In this document: positions 1-9,452 of the stretch, in pieces
How positions within the stretch are numbered: position 1 is the stretch's first letter
Layout: each line of letters opens with the position of its first letter
Source of the DNA: Paralcaligenes ureilyticus
Lineage (GTDB): Bacteria; Pseudomonadota; Gammaproteobacteria; Burkholderiales; Burkholderiaceae_B
NCBI RefSeq assembly: GCF_004346225.1
Contig: NZ_SMAJ01000001.1
Span: 124,001 to 188,000, forward strand
Direction of reading: 5' to 3'
Length of the DNA stretch: 64,000 nucleotides
The notes under the pieces: generated by a model
Database searches by the model: none
What the model saw: only the letters and a program-made list of their open reading frames with translations
Told to the model about the DNA's origin: nothing
Program-made: the position numbers and the translations under genes

Positions 1-198
1 CCGCCCCACAAAATAGGCGAAGCCTCTCGTGAAGACCCAGTCAAACTAGCCTTTGAGAATAGCCGCCCTCTGCTCATATAAGCCATTTTTGCCCTACCAA
101 GAGGGGCAATTCCACTCCAAAAATGGCACAGTAGCTGAATGGCAGCATATTCTGTTGCCAAACGTACAAAATTTGATACACTGGTATGGAAGAGGCAC

Positions 199-546
199 AT
201 GGATGAAAAGCGAATCGATTGGCGTGGGTCGTCGTTACGGGACATCAAGGATAACAAGCTCTTCACACCCAATGCACGCAAAGAGGCTGGACACCAGCTC
301 AGCCAGATTCAAGCAGGGCTCGAGCCTGACGACTGGAAGCCATTCGATGTTGTAGGCCCAGGCACAAAGGAAATTCGCATTAACATTGACGACGGGTGGT
401 TCCGTGTGATCTATGTCGCCAAATTTCCAGAAGCTGTTTATGTCCTGCACTGCTTCAAGAAAAAGACAGCTTCAACCAGCAAACAGGACAAAGATATAGC
501 GGCCACTCGTTACAAAGCCGTTCTCCAAGAAAGGAATCGGAAATGA
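199..546 (+). CDS. RelE/HigB-type toxin of a type II TA pair
   Basis: About 115 residues from the ATG at 199, which has a purine-rich GGAAGAGG just upstream; an in-frame start at 139 is possible but adds residues unlike the family. The protein resembles the phage-derived Gp49-like / HigB branch of the RelE superfamily: DWRGSSLRDIK at the N-terminus, EIRI and FRVIYVAKF strands in the middle and YVLHCFKKKT near the C-terminus, where the basic residues of this mRNA-interferase fold lie. Its stop overlaps the start of the downstream HTH gene (ATGA), giving the toxin-first order typical of higBA. mRNA cleavage is inferred from the family, not seen. Confidence 0.8.
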   Translation: MDEKRIDWRGSSLRDIKDNKLFTPNARKEAGHQLSQIQAGLEPDDWKPFDVVGPGTKEIRINIDDGWFRVIYVAKFPEAVYVLHCFKKKTASTSKQDKDIAATRYKAVLQERNRK

Positions 547-875
547 GCATAGAAACCAGATCCACGCACGTGACCCCGGTGGGCGGCAACGTGTTCGCTG
601 ACTTGGGGTTCGCACCAGAAGAAGCAGCAGCACTACAAGCCGAATCCCAACGCATCATTTCAGAAAAGCTGGCTATCAAGGAATCCCTGATGGCCGAACT
701 GACGGAATGGATTGAGGCCGAAAAACTCAAACAAGCGGATGCGGCGAAAATCCTTGGCGTCACGCGCCCCAGAGTATCCGACGTTATTCACAAGAAAACA
801 GTCAAGTTCACGATCGACGCGTTGGTGGACATGCTAGCCAGAGCCGGCAAGCGCGTTCACTTGTCTGTGCTATGA
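543..875 (+). CDS. XRE-family HTH antitoxin (HigA-like)
   Basis: 110 residues from the ATG at 543, overlapping the toxin stop by four bases and so probably translationally coupled. The C-terminal half is a Cro/C1-type helix-turn-helix: the segment KLKQADAAKILGVTRPRVSD reads as helix 2-turn-recognition helix, followed by FTIDALVDMLARAGKRV, typical of HTH_37 antitoxins. The N-terminal 40 residues are probably the toxin-neutralising arm. It should bind the toxin and repress the operon promoter. The cognate relationship is inferred from overlap and family pairing. Confidence 0.8.
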   Translation: MSIETRSTHVTPVGGNVFADLGFAPEEAAALQAESQRIISEKLAIKESLMAELTEWIEAEKLKQADAAKILGVTRPRVSDVIHKKTVKFTIDALVDMLARAGKRVHLSVL

Positions 876-1212
876 GCGAAGAAATAATGAAGTGCCGACA
901 CGGACACGCGCATCAGGGATGTCTGCGCTCCGCCCGGCCCTGCTCCATAGGGTGGCCTGTCAGACCCTGTGAAAAAACCTGTGCCAGCAAGGGAACAGAT
1001 CGCCCGTGGCGGGCGTGGCGCCCTTGCCGCAGAAACCTGATCAATTTCATTCCAAGTTGACGCATAATCTTCTGACTTCAATATTAAAACCCGGCCCATG
1101 AAAGAGCCAGCTTGCAACTGCGGCGTAGGGCTGTGGCTTTACTACGCTGCTCGCACCGACGCAGCAAAAATCCGCAAAGCCCTGAGCCATGCAGATTTAA
1201 AAGTATGGATTC
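876..1212. other. gene-free stretch
   Basis: Between the antitoxin stop and tRNA-Val I see no convincing gene. Short open frames on both strands lack ribosome binding sites and recognisable sequence. No REP copy or clear terminator was found. Confidence 0.4.
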
Positions 1213-1287
1213 TGGTGGGCGGTACAAGGTTCGAACTTGTGACCCCTGCCGTGTGAAGGCAGTGCTCTACCACTGAGCTAACCGCCC
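1213..1287 (-). tRNA. tRNA-Val(CAC)
   Basis: The reverse strand folds as a complete cloverleaf with an encoded CCA. The acceptor arm GGGCGGT pairs with ACCGCCC, the D arm contains AGCTCAGTGGTAGAGC, the anticodon stem CTGCC/GGCAG holds loop TTCACAC (anticodon CAC, reading GTG), and the T arm contains GTTCGAACC. Confidence 0.95.
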
Positions 1288-1358
1288 GAAGGATCGTAAC
1301 CACCGACCGTCGGAAGGCCGCTATTGTACATCAATCGGTTGCTGGGGGCGGCTGCCTT

Positions 1359-1499
1359 GGCACCCACAAGGGGTGCCGCTACAAAAACGCCTGCGTGAAT
1401 TATGTAGCGATGGGCCTGTAGCGACAGGCCTTGTGCCTGTCATCCGTGCAAGATACCGTCTGGCTGTCAACGATTGGCAGCCACAAGGGCTGCCACTAC
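1359..1499. repeat. REP cluster: three alternating 24-bp palindromes
   Basis: Three GTAG-headed palindromes at 1359-1382 (minus), 1418-1441 (plus) and 1476-1499 (minus). Arms are GGCACCC/GGGTGCC, GACAGGC/GCCTGTC and GGCAGCC/GGCTGCC around a CTTGT loop. A truncated head (GTAGCGATGGGCCT) starts at 1404, exactly 21 bp after the first copy. The 1418-1499 pair is an inverted copy of the composite unit seen at 3282, 10539 and 24664. Confidence 0.9.
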
Positions 1500-1523
1500 A
1501 GAACATTCCAATTGATTTCCTAG

Positions 1524-1544
1524 GGGCGACCCTTAGGGTCGCCC
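1524..1544. repeat. perfect 9-bp-arm hairpin
   Basis: GGGCGACCC and GGGTCGCCC flank a TTA loop. It lies about 70 bp upstream of the FAD oxidoreductase start and lacks a T-tract, so it is more likely a second kind of intergenic palindrome than a terminator. Confidence 0.6.
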
Positions 1545-1611
1545 TCGCCGGCGCCATCACGATAAAATCATGTATTGGCCGATAATCCGCGGCCACCGCA
1601 AACAGGTTCCC

Positions 1612-3225
1612 ATGTTACGTATAAGCGAAATCAAGCTGCCGCTGGACCACTCGGAAGACGAGCTGGAGTCGGCGATTCGCTCACGCCTGGCGTTGCTTCA
1701 TGTCCCCGCCAACGAGCTGACCCGCTATACGGTGTACCGCCGCGCGCACGATGCGCGCAAGCGTTCCGAGATCAAGCTGACCTATATTGTCGATGTGGAA
1801 GTAAAAGACGAAGCCGCCGCGCTGCGCCATATAGGCGGGCAACCGCATTTTTCGGCCACGCCGGATATGTCTTACAAATTTGTGGCGCAGGCGCCGAAAG
1901 CCGTGAAAACGCTTCGGCCTGTCGTCATCGGCATAGGACCCTGCGGCCTGTTCGCGGGCCTGGTCCTGGCGCAGATGGGTTTTTGCCCGATCATTCTCGA
2001 ACGCGGCAAAGCTGTCCGCGAACGGACTGTGGATACGTGGGGCCTGTGGCGCAAGAATGTACTGAACCCCGAATCGAACGTGCAGTTCGGCGAAGGCGGC
2101 GCGGGAACGTTTTCGGACGGCAAGCTGTATAGCCAGATCAAAGACCCCAAACACTATGGCCGCAAGGTGCTGGAAGAATTCGTGCTTGCCGGCGCGCCCG
2201 ATAACATTCTTTATCTTAGCCGGCCGCATATCGGCACATTCCGGCTGGTCGGGATGGTCGAGAAAATGCGGGCCGCCATCCACCGGCTTGGCGGAGAAGT
2301 GCGTTTCCAAAGCCGTGTCGACGACATTCTGATCGAAGGCGGCCAATTGCGCGGCCTGGCGCTTTCCAATGGCGAAATCCTGGACTGTGACCATGTCGTG
2401 CTGGCCGTCGGACACAGTGCGCGCGATACATTCCAGATGCTGCATGAGCGCGGCGTCTACATGGAAGCGAAACCTTTTTCGCTGGGCTTTCGGATCGAGC
2501 ACCCGCAAGGCCTCATCGACCGCAGCCAGTTCGGCAAGTTTGCAGGGCATAAATTGCTGGGCGCGGCCGACTACAAAATTGTCCACCACTGCAGCAACGG
2601 CCGTTCGGTCTATAGTTTTTGCATGTGTCCGGGCGGCACCGTGGTGGCCGCGGCGTCGGAACCGGGGCGGGTCGTGACCAACGGCATGAGCCAGTATTCG
2701 CGCAACGAACGCAATGCCAACGCGGGCATCGTGGTCGGTATTACGCCGGACGACTTCCCCGGCGGCCCGCTCGCCGGCATTGCCTTCCAGCGGCATTGGG
2801 AAGAGCGGGCATTCGAACTGGGCGGCGGCGATTACTGCGCGCCGGGGCAACGGGTCGGCGATTTCATCGCCGGGCGGCCGTCGACGGCGCTGGGCTCGGT
2901 TGAACCATCGTACAAGCCCGGCGTGCATCTGACCGACTTGAGCACGGCCCTGCCCGATTATGCGATCGAGGCAATACGCGAGGCCTTGCCGCAAATCGAC
3001 AAGAAACTTCCGGGCTACGCCATGGATGACGCCATACTGACGGGCGTCGAAACACGCACCTCATCGCCAATACGCGTGCGGCGCAAGGACAATTACCAAA
3101 GCATGAACGTAGAAGGCCTGTTCCCGGCCGGCGAGGGTGCGGGCTACGCCGGTGGTATCTATTCGGCGGCGATCGACGGCATCAAGGCGGCCGAAGCGCT
3201 GGCCCTGGATATTATGGCGCGGTAA
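1612..3225 (+). CDS. FAD-dependent NAD(P)-type oxidoreductase (COG2509-like)
   Basis: 537 residues. An N-terminal domain of about 95 residues (MLRISEIKLPL...) precedes an FAD-binding Rossmann fold with the dinucleotide motif GIGPCGLFAGLVLAQMG around residues 103-119. FGEGGAGTFSDGKL and the C-terminal FPAGEGAGYAGGIYSAAIDG are hallmarks of the FAD-dependent dehydrogenase family COG2509. The start at 1612 is chosen because MLRISEIKLPL matches the usual N-terminus of the family; the in-frame ATG at 1570 adds 14 atypical residues. Substrate unknown. It is monocistronic, with REP clusters on both sides. Confidence 0.8.
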   Translation: MLRISEIKLPLDHSEDELESAIRSRLALLHVPANELTRYTVYRRAHDARKRSEIKLTYIVDVEVKDEAAALRHIGGQPHFSATPDMSYKFVAQAPKAVKTLRPVVIGIGPCGLFAGLVLAQMGFCPIILERGKAVRERTVDTWGLWRKNVLNPESNVQFGEGGAGTFSDGKLYSQIKDPKHYGRKVLEEFVLAGAPDNILYLSRPHIGTFRLVGMVEKMRAAIHRLGGEVRFQSRVDDILIEGGQLRGLALSNGEILDCDHVVLAVGHSARDTFQMLHERGVYMEAKPFSLGFRIEHPQGLIDRSQFGKFAGHKLLGAADYKIVHHCSNGRSVYSFCMCPGGTVVAAASEPGRVVTNGMSQYSRNERNANAGIVVGITPDDFPGGPLAGIAFQRHWEERAFELGGGDYCAPGQRVGDFIAGRPSTALGSVEPSYKPGVHLTDLSTALPDYAIEAIREALPQIDKKLPGYAMDDAILTGVETRTSSPIRVRRKDNYQSMNVEGLFPAGEGAGYAGGIYSAAIDGIKAAEALALDIMAR

Positions 3226-3281
3226 AAAGCCGCGCCGCATAAAAAACGCAACACCTGCCTTGCGGCCGGGCGCCAGGGTTT

Positions 3282-3366
3282 GTAGCGGCACCCCTTGTGG
3301 GTGCCAAAATCGTTGGCGGCCAAGACGGTATCTTGCATCGATGACAGGCACAAGGCCTGTCGCTAC
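3282..3366. repeat. REP composite unit (BIME-like)
   Basis: A plus-oriented GGCACCC-type copy (3282-3305) and a minus-oriented GACAGGC-type copy (3343-3366) are joined by a linker resembling those at 10563 and 24688 (ATCGTT ... GGTATCTT ... TCGATGACAGG). Fragmentary GTCGCTAC tails continue to about 3420. Confidence 0.85.
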
Positions 3367-3422
3367 AGCTATTGCTACGAGCCCGTCGCTATAGCTGTCG
3401 CTACGGACCTGTCGCTACAAAA

Positions 3423-4124
3423 TCACGCCTTGCGCCACACGCAAGGTTCGCCCGACGCCTTATCCAGAACGTCCAGATACGTCTCGTGTGCCGCCATTTC
3501 TTCGGCCGAGGCCGCTACCACTTTCAAACCGGACGTGTCGAATTTTTCCACTCGCGCCGTGCGCCCGTTTTGAACGTCGGAGGCGTCAAAATCCATCAGC
3601 AGCGCATCTTGGCCGCGCGTCATGGCCAGCCAGACCTCGGCCAGCAATTCCGAGTCGAGCAAGGCGCCATGCAGGGTGCGATGGGCGTTCGATATCCCAT
3701 ACCGCTCGCACAAGGCGTCGAGCGAATTGCGTTTGCCTGGGTGCAGTTCGCGCGCGTGCAGCAAAGAATCGGTAATCGTGTCGCACAGATCTTCGAACAA
3801 GGGCTTCCCCGCCCGAGTCAGTTCGGCATTCAGGAATTTCTTGTCGAAGGGCGCGTTATGAATAATGACCTCGGCGCCTTTCACATAGTCGATAATCTGA
3901 TCGGTGATTTCGGGAAAGCGTGGGTGGCCCGAAAGGAATTCGGTGGTCAAGCCGTGGATTCTGAGCGCTTCCGGGTCGCTGTCCCGATCGGGGTTGAGAT
4001 ACAAATGCAAATGATTACCAGTCAGGCTGCGGTTGACCATTTCCACGCAGGCGATTTCAACAATTCGATGCCCCTGCGAGGGTTCCAGGCCGGTGGTTTC
4101 GGTATCAAGAAAAATCTGTCGCAT
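3423..4124 (-). CDS. dnaQ: DNA polymerase III epsilon subunit (3'-5' proofreading exonuclease)
   Basis: 233 residues from the ATG at 4124, preceded by AGGA at good spacing; an upstream in-frame start adds 12 unrelated residues. DEDDh exonuclease motifs are visible: FLDTETTGL (Exo I, residues 4-12), HNAPFDKKFLNAEL (Exo II) and HGALLDSELLAEVW (Exo III with the catalytic His). The C-terminal tail would contact the alpha subunit. It lies downstream of rnhA, a linkage common in proteobacteria, with a REP copy in the gap. Confidence 0.95.
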   Translation of the reverse strand: MRQIFLDTETTGLEPSQGHRIVEIACVEMVNRSLTGNHLHLYLNPDRDSDPEALRIHGLTTEFLSGHPRFPEITDQIIDYVKGAEVIIHNAPFDKKFLNAELTRAGKPLFEDLCDTITDSLLHARELHPGKRNSLDALCERYGISNAHRTLHGALLDSELLAEVWLAMTRGQDALLMDFDASDVQNGRTARVEKFDTSGLKVVAASAEEMAAHETYLDVLDKASGEPCVWRKA

Positions 4125-4249
4125 GAAAAATCCTGTGAGCGGGTGGACGTTGGCGTGCAAAACGCAATCTGCATGGATGCGTCCGTGAGGTTCCTGTATG
4201 CCATTTTAAACGGCAATGCATTTGCGGATATCGTTTTGATTGCCTTTAT

Positions 4250-4273
4250 GCCACCCACAAGGGGTGGCGCTAC
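4250..4273 (-). repeat. REP palindrome, GCCACCC variant
   Basis: Single minus-oriented copy between dnaQ and rnhA. The outer stem bases are swapped on both arms (GCCACCC/GGGTGGC), keeping the hairpin. Confidence 0.85.
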
Positions 4274-4286
4274 AAAAAGGCTGCCG

Positions 4287-4733
4287 CTACTTCAAACGCG
4301 CCTGTTCGACCCCCATATTGGCCAGCTCGTCGGCACGTTCGTTGCCCGGATCGCCGGCATGGCCCTTGACCCACTTCCAGCTCAGGCTGTGCTGTTGCAC
4401 CAGCGCATCGAGCTGCTGCCATAGGTCGGCATTTTTGACCGGTTTTTTATCGGCGGTGCGCCAGCCGCGGCGCTTCCAGTTGACGAGCCATTCCGTCATG
4501 CCTTTTTGCACATACTGTGAATCGGTGTGCACCACGACCTCGCAGCGCCGCTTCAATACTTTTAACGCCTCGATGACCGCCATGAGCTCCATGCGATTAT
4601 TGGTGGTGTCGGGCTCGCCGCCGCATAATGTTTTTTCGTGCCGCCCCTGACGCAACAAAGCTCCCCAGCCTCCCAGACCCGGATTGCCTTTGCACGCCCC
4701 ATCAGTCCATATATCTACCTGACCACTATCCAT
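4287..4733 (-). CDS. rnhA: ribonuclease HI
   Basis: 148 residues from the ATG at 4733, with AAAGAGG just upstream; a TTG at 4748 is an alternative start. It cleaves RNA in RNA-DNA hybrids. The carboxylate motifs of RNase HI are clear: [16 protein letters not shown] (first Asp), [13 protein letters not shown] (Glu), VHTDSQYV (Asp) and [18 protein letters not shown] (His and last Asp). Length matches the family. It follows the methyltransferase gene at 28 bp and may share its transcript. Confidence 0.95.
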   Translation of the reverse strand: MDSGQVDIWTDGACKGNPGLGGWGALLRQGRHEKTLCGGEPDTTNNRMELMAVIEALKVLKRRCEVVVHTDSQYVQKGMTEWLVNWKRRGWRTADKKPVKNADLWQQLDALVQQHSLSWKWVKGHAGDPGNERADELANMGVEQARLK

Positions 4734-4761
4734 TAACCTCTTTCCCAATTAAAACTCCGAG

Positions 4762-5520
4762 TCAAAACCCCGAGTGCCGCCCTGTAACGACCGATTGCCG
4801 ACGACGCACGTGCTTGGTCTTGCGCTTCCATTGCGGGCCGATTACACGCAGGCCCACGACCCGCTTGACGGCGGACACCACGTACACCGCTCCGCAAACC
4901 GGCCACCAGCGATCTCCCGCCGAGTCCATGAACGCCCAGCGCTGCAGCCATTTTTCAGTGAGGCAAGGCGGCGCGTAACAGCCGAAACGGCCCCGGTCGA
5001 CCTCGAAGGACAAGAGCTTGAACCAATCTTTCAAACGCGGCAAGGATACCTGCAAATGCGCGGCAACCGGCATCAAGGGCTCCAGGCCCGGCACGCGCTC
5101 ACGCGCCCCCCACAGGCTCCACGGGTTGAATCCGGAAATCACCACCCGCCCCTCGGGCATCAGAACGCGCTCGGCCTCGCGCAGAATTTGATGCGGATTC
5201 GTTGAGCATTCAAGCACATGCGGCAGCATCAGCAGGTCGATGCTCTGGCTATCGAACGGCAGGTTTTCCGGGTCGGTAACCAGCGTCAGCCTCCCGCTGG
5301 ACTGCGCCGAGCCGGCCACCACATGGGTATAGTCCTTGTAGGGCATGCGGTTGGCCGAAAGCAAATCCCATTCGGGCAAGCCGATCTGCACGGCGCGGTA
5401 GCCAAATACGTTGACCACCATGCCATCGACCTGTTTTTGCTCCCACGCTTTGACGTATCGGCCGCAAGGACTATCCAGCCATCCCTCAAGCTCTACAATA
5501 GGCGATTGATCGAAAGACAC
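4762..5520 (-). CDS. class I SAM-dependent methyltransferase
   Basis: 252 residues using a GTG start at 5520 preceded by AGGGG at 6 bp. Longer readings run into the divergent gloB gene and are not needed. Motif I is atypical (VFGYRAVQIGLP), but LPFDSQSIDLLMLPHVLE, EAERVLMPEGRVVISGFNPWS and a tryptophan-rich C-terminal half match the methyltransferase-11-like protein found next to rnhA/dnaQ in Bordetella relatives. Substrate unknown. The start is 16 bp from the gloB start, so the two divergent promoters must overlap coding sequence. Confidence 0.75.
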   Translation of the reverse strand: MSFDQSPIVELEGWLDSPCGRYVKAWEQKQVDGMVVNVFGYRAVQIGLPEWDLLSANRMPYKDYTHVVAGSAQSSGRLTLVTDPENLPFDSQSIDLLMLPHVLECSTNPHQILREAERVLMPEGRVVISGFNPWSLWGARERVPGLEPLMPVAAHLQVSLPRLKDWFKLLSFEVDRGRFGCYAPPCLTEKWLQRWAFMDSAGDRWWPVCGAVYVVSAVKRVVGLRVIGPQWKRKTKHVRRRQSVVTGRHSGF

Positions 5521-5536
5521 TTTTGCCCCTGATGCA

Positions 5537-6352
5537 ATGGTAAACACTACTTTTAATCGGGCCGCCCCGCAAACACAACTGTTTCCGGTTCCGGCATTTA
5601 CCGACAACTATATATGGCTGCTCAGCCGGGCGGGCCACGCGGTCGTGGTCGACCCGGGCGAATCGGCGCCTGTCGAGGCGCATCTGGCCCAACAGCACCT
5701 TACGCTGGACGCCATTCTACTCACCCATCATCACGGCGACCACGTGGGCGGCGCCCTTGCCCTGCAAAAAAACACCGGCGCCCGCGTCTATGGTCCGGCC
5801 ACCGAGTCGCTGCCCGTATGCGATCAGCGTCTGCGCGAGGGGGACGCCGTCGTCCTGGAAAACCTAGATCTGCATCTTGAAGTGCTGGATATACCCGGCC
5901 ATACCGCCGGGCACATTGCTTATTTCGGCCCATTTAATCAGGGAAAACACCTACTTTTTTGCGGCGATACGCTATTTTCTGCCGGTTGTGGGCGATTATT
6001 TGAAGGTACCCCTGCCCAAATGCTCGATTCTCTGGGTAAACTTAGGGCTTTACCGCTGGATACACTTGTTTGCTGCGGGCACGAGTACACTCTTGCCAAC
6101 TTACGTTGGGCGCTGCAAGTGGAACCCGGCAATGCGGTTTTGCACCAAAGGTGGGCGTCTGCACAAGAGCAACGCGCCAAAGGCTTGCCCACGCTGCCTT
6201 CCACTATCGGTGCGGAACTTGATATCAACCCTTTTTTTCGTACGCAACAAGACAGTGTATCCCGTGCCGCGGCAGCTCATATCGGCCAGCGCCTGGATTC
6301 GACTTTAGCCGTTTTTACGGAGCTACGTGAATGGAAAAACAACTTTAAATGA
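5537..6352 (+). CDS. gloB: hydroxyacylglutathione hydrolase (glyoxalase II)
   Basis: 271 residues. A metallo-beta-lactamase fold hydrolase that cleaves S-D-lactoylglutathione in methylglyoxal detoxification. The binuclear metal motif THHHGDHVGG lies at residues 61-70. Other ligands are in GHTAGHIAYF, FCGDTLFSAGCGRLFEG and CCGHEYTLANLRWA. The C-terminal glutathione-binding segment includes NPFFR. The start codon lacks a strong Shine-Dalgarno sequence. The end abuts mltD. Confidence 0.92.
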   Translation: MVNTTFNRAAPQTQLFPVPAFTDNYIWLLSRAGHAVVVDPGESAPVEAHLAQQHLTLDAILLTHHHGDHVGGALALQKNTGARVYGPATESLPVCDQRLREGDAVVLENLDLHLEVLDIPGHTAGHIAYFGPFNQGKHLLFCGDTLFSAGCGRLFEGTPAQMLDSLGKLRALPLDTLVCCGHEYTLANLRWALQVEPGNAVLHQRWASAQEQRAKGLPTLPSTIGAELDINPFFRTQQDSVSRAAAAHIGQRLDSTLAVFTELREWKNNFK

Positions 6353-6359
6353 ATCGCCG

Positions 6360-7757
6360 ATGAAATGCCTGCGACTATTCATTCTGCTCATAACAGCAGT
6401 TTTGGCCGGCTGCGCCACTAATTCTTCGTACAACTCAGCCGCCTGGCAAAAACATTCGTACACGGCCGCCGAAACATCTCGCACGGTCGACCTAACCCAC
6501 CCACCTCGGGATATGTGGGATCGAATTCGCCGCGGCTTTGCCATCCCCAATCTGAATAACGCTCTGACCCAGCAATGGACGGACTACTACGCCTCCCATC
6601 CAGAATCGATCCAGCGCATGAGCGAGCGCGCCAGCAAATATCTTTATTACGTGGTGCAAGAGATCAATCGCCGCGGCCTGCCTACCGAACTGGCCCTGCT
6701 GCCGTTTGTCGAAAGCGCCTACAACCCTACCGCCTATTCCAGAGCCAAGGCCTCGGGGCTATGGCAGTTCATCCCCAGCACCGGCCTGCACTACAACCTG
6801 CAGCAAGACTGGTGGCACGATGAACGCCGCGACCCGGTCGCCTCGACCAACGCCGCGCTGGACTACTTAAGCTACCTATACGAGCTTCAGGGCGACTGGT
6901 ACCTGGCGCTGGCATCGTATAACTGGGGCGAGGGTTCGGTGCAGCGCGCCGTCACCAAAAATGTCAGTACGGGCGACCAGGCCGATTACACCTCGATCAA
7001 CATGCCCGATGAAACCCGCAACTACGTGCCCAAGCTGCAGGCCATTAAAAACATAATCGCCAACCCCAAAAAATACGGCATCACGTTACCCGAGATCAGC
7101 AATACACCCTATTTCACCACCGTACAGAAATCGCGCGACATGGACATCGCCGTGGCGGCCAAGCTGGCCGAAATGTCAGTTGAAGATTTCAAATCGCTCA
7201 ACGCCTCGTTCAATCGCCCCATCATGCTGGGCGAACATCACCCAACACTCCTGCTGCCGGTCAATCGGGTGGATATCTTCAACGCCAATCTGGAAGCCTA
7301 CAAAGGGCGCCTGAGCTCCTGGCAAACCTATAGCGCCAAAAGAGGCGAGACTTACGCATCCATCGCCAAACATCACGGCATGAGCCTGGGGCAGCTGCGC
7401 GCGGTCAACGGCCTGAGCGGCACACGGGCCAAGGCGGTGGCGCAAACTCTGCTGGTGCCCACCACCGAAGCGGGAACAGGCGCGGGGATTCAACTGGCTT
7501 CGTTTGAACCGCCGCAAGACAACGAACGCGCACCGCACGCCACCCATGCCAATTACGATAGACGCCGCGATGTCGTTATTACACGGCACAAGGTCAATGT
7601 TCGAACCCACACGGTCAAACAGGGCGAAACGCTGTATAGCCTGGCCAAACGCTATAAGACCTCGGTTCAGGAATTGCGCCGGCTCAACAACTTGAAGAGT
7701 ACCGCCCTGAGCCGCGGCAAATCGTTGCGAGTGCCCGGCACCAACGTTCGCGGCTAG
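6360..7757 (+). CDS. mltD: membrane-bound lytic murein transglycosylase D
   Basis: About 465 residues. The N-terminus [18 protein letters not shown] is a lipoprotein signal with lipobox LAGC. It is followed by a family 1 SLT domain with the catalytic Glu in [12 protein letters not shown] and [10 protein letters not shown], and two LysM peptidoglycan-binding repeats in the C-terminal third ([19 protein letters not shown] and [19 protein letters not shown]). The ATG at 6360 is chosen for a conventional signal peptide; a GTG at 6327 has a better GGAG box but overlaps gloB. It cleaves glycan strands in the periplasm. Confidence 0.9.
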   Translation: MKCLRLFILLITAVLAGCATNSSYNSAAWQKHSYTAAETSRTVDLTHPPRDMWDRIRRGFAIPNLNNALTQQWTDYYASHPESIQRMSERASKYLYYVVQEINRRGLPTELALLPFVESAYNPTAYSRAKASGLWQFIPSTGLHYNLQQDWWHDERRDPVASTNAALDYLSYLYELQGDWYLALASYNWGEGSVQRAVTKNVSTGDQADYTSINMPDETRNYVPKLQAIKNIIANPKKYGITLPEISNTPYFTTVQKSRDMDIAVAAKLAEMSVEDFKSLNASFNRPIMLGEHHPTLLLPVNRVDIFNANLEAYKGRLSSWQTYSAKRGETYASIAKHHGMSLGQLRAVNGLSGTRAKAVAQTLLVPTTEAGTGAGIQLASFEPPQDNERAPHATHANYDRRRDVVITRHKVNVRTHTVKQGETLYSLAKRYKTSVQELRRLNNLKSTALSRGKSLRVPGTNVRG

Positions 7758-7809
7758 CCGCCAAGCAGGCCACCGGCAACTCGATAAACACAGTAAAGGA
7801 CTACACAAC

Positions 7810-8592
7810 ATGGGTTTCCTTAGCGGCAAGCGCATTCTGGTAACGGGCGTGCTTTCGAATCGATCCATCGCCTATGGCATTGCACGCGCCTGCCACAGGG
7901 CGGGGGCCGAACTGGCATTTACCTATGCGGGCGAACGATTCAAGGATCGTGTCGCCGAATTTGCCACCGAATTCGGCAGCGCCATCGTGCTGCCCTGCGA
8001 TGTGGCCGACGACGCACAGATCGAAGCCGCCTTCTCCGGCCTGCAAACCCATTGGGATGGCCTGGACGGCCTGGTTCACTCGATCGGTTTTGCTCCGCGC
8101 GAAGCGATTGCAGGGGATTTTCTCGATGGTTTGTCGCGCGAGGGCTTTCGCATCGCCCACGACATTTCCGCCTACAGTTTCCCGGCCCTGGCCAAGGCAG
8201 CGCTACCGCTGCTCAAAGGGCGCAACAGCTCGGTATTGACGCTGACCTATCTGGGCTCCGAAAAAGTGGTTCCCAATTACAACACCATGGGCCTGGCCAA
8301 GGCCTCGCTCGAAGCCAGCGTGCGTTACCTGGCCACCGCGTTGGGGCCCCTGGGCATCCGCGCCAACGCCATTTCGGCCGGCCCCATCAAAACCCTGGCG
8401 GCCAGCGGCATTAAAGACTTTTCCTCCATCCTGAAATACGTCGAAGCCCAGGCGCCCCTGCGCCGCAACGTCACGATCGACGACGTAGGCAATGTGGCCG
8501 CCTTCTTGTTGTCAGACTTGGCGGCGGGCGTCACCGGCGAAATCACCCATGTCGACGCGGGCTTTTCCACCGTTGTTCCGGGCATGGCGTAA
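7810..8592 (+). CDS. fabI: enoyl-[ACP] reductase (NADH)
   Basis: 260 residues, the normal length. It reduces trans-2-enoyl-ACP in fatty acid elongation. The divergent SDR nucleotide motif [13 protein letters not shown] is present near residue 14. The Tyr-x6-Lys catalytic pair is in [17 protein letters not shown], preceded by the FabI-specific [24 protein letters not shown] and the C-terminal [13 protein letters not shown] are also typical. An AAAGGA box precedes the ATG. It converges on the GST gene with a 3-bp gap. Confidence 0.95.
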   Translation: MGFLSGKRILVTGVLSNRSIAYGIARACHRAGAELAFTYAGERFKDRVAEFATEFGSAIVLPCDVADDAQIEAAFSGLQTHWDGLDGLVHSIGFAPREAIAGDFLDGLSREGFRIAHDISAYSFPALAKAALPLLKGRNSSVLTLTYLGSEKVVPNYNTMGLAKASLEASVRYLATALGPLGIRANAISAGPIKTLAASGIKDFSSILKYVEAQAPLRRNVTIDDVGNVAAFLLSDLAAGVTGEITHVDAGFSTVVPGMA

Positions 8593-8595
8593 ACG

Positions 8596-9270
8596 TCAAA
8601 CCGGGAAACGCACGCCCACCGTCCCCGGTATCCAGGCCGGAAACTTACCCATGACCCGGCCAAACAACTCGGAATCCAGCCAGGCCCGCAGCCACGCCTG
8701 AAGCCTGGGCCAGGGCTGCGCCTCAAACCAATCCGCATCCACCCGTGCAAACTGCCGGACGAACGGCGCGATGGCCATGTCGGCCAAAGCCGCATGGGCG
8801 CCAAATAAAAACGGCTGCTGGTCCAACCGGGAATCGAGGTCGCACAACCAGACAGCCGCCGCATCTCGATACGCATCGCTGCGGCCCGCATTGTCAGGCC
8901 CCTCGCCCGCGTAACGCTGCGGATACTTATAGCGATCCAGCTGCGGCTTGAAGCGGTCGTCGCAGTCCGCGATCAGGGCCAACATCGCCGCTACATCCTG
9001 CTGCGTGGGCGACAACCATTTTTGCGGATCGTTTTGCTCGAGCGCCCAAAGCATGATATCCAGGCTTTGCTCCAGCACCTGATGGTTACCGGTAACGAGC
9101 ACCGGCACCGTTGCCTTGGGCGATACCTCCAGCAACGCACGCGGCTTGTCGCGCAGCGCCACTTCGCGCAGCTCACAGGACAGCCCGCTGGCTGCAATCG
9201 CCAGCCGCGCTCGCATGGCATAGGGACAGCGACGAAAAGAATACAGAATGGGAAGGGGCTGTACCATCAT
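8596..9270 (-). CDS. glutathione S-transferase family protein
   Basis: 224 residues. The N-terminal thioredoxin-like domain begins LYSFRRCPYAMRARLAI, a CPYA active-site motif like that of glutaredoxin 2 or omega-type GSTs. TVPVLV holds the cis-Pro, and EQSLDIMLW is the usual glutathione gamma-glutamyl contact. A helical C-terminal domain follows (ALADMAIAPFVRQFARVD). Cytosolic thiol transferase or reductase activity is inferred; substrate unknown. Confidence 0.8.
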   Translation of the reverse strand: MMVQPLPILYSFRRCPYAMRARLAIAASGLSCELREVALRDKPRALLEVSPKATVPVLVTGNHQVLEQSLDIMLWALEQNDPQKWLSPTQQDVAAMLALIADCDDRFKPQLDRYKYPQRYAGEGPDNAGRSDAYRDAAAVWLCDLDSRLDQQPFLFGAHAALADMAIAPFVRQFARVDADWFEAQPWPRLQAWLRAWLDSELFGRVMGKFPAWIPGTVGVRFPV

Positions 9271-9332
9271 TAAAGAAATCCAGCAGCGAAACTCTTATTC
9301 AATTTCCAAATCAATTGTGGGTTGATTGGGAT

Positions 9333-9417
9333 GGCACCCACAAGGGGTGCCGCTACAAGCGACCGCCACGTTTTTGTAGACAGGTACATTTTTGTAGCGG
9401 CAGCCCTTGTGGCTGCC
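9333..9417. repeat. REP pair, head to head
   Basis: A minus GGCACCC-type copy (9333-9356) and a plus GGCAGCC-type copy (9394-9417). A truncated GTAG head sits in the spacer at 9376. Confidence 0.9.
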
Positions 9418-9452
9418 ACCAATAAAAGCTGATGCTTAATTTGGAAATGAAA

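Noticed and set aside
1681-2994. 437-residue minus-strand open frame
   Set aside because: Lies wholly inside the FAD oxidoreductase gene in a GC-rich shadow frame, with no family motifs.
3372-4424. 350-residue plus-strand open frame
   Set aside because: Antisense to dnaQ and the end of rnhA, and it reads through REP copies.
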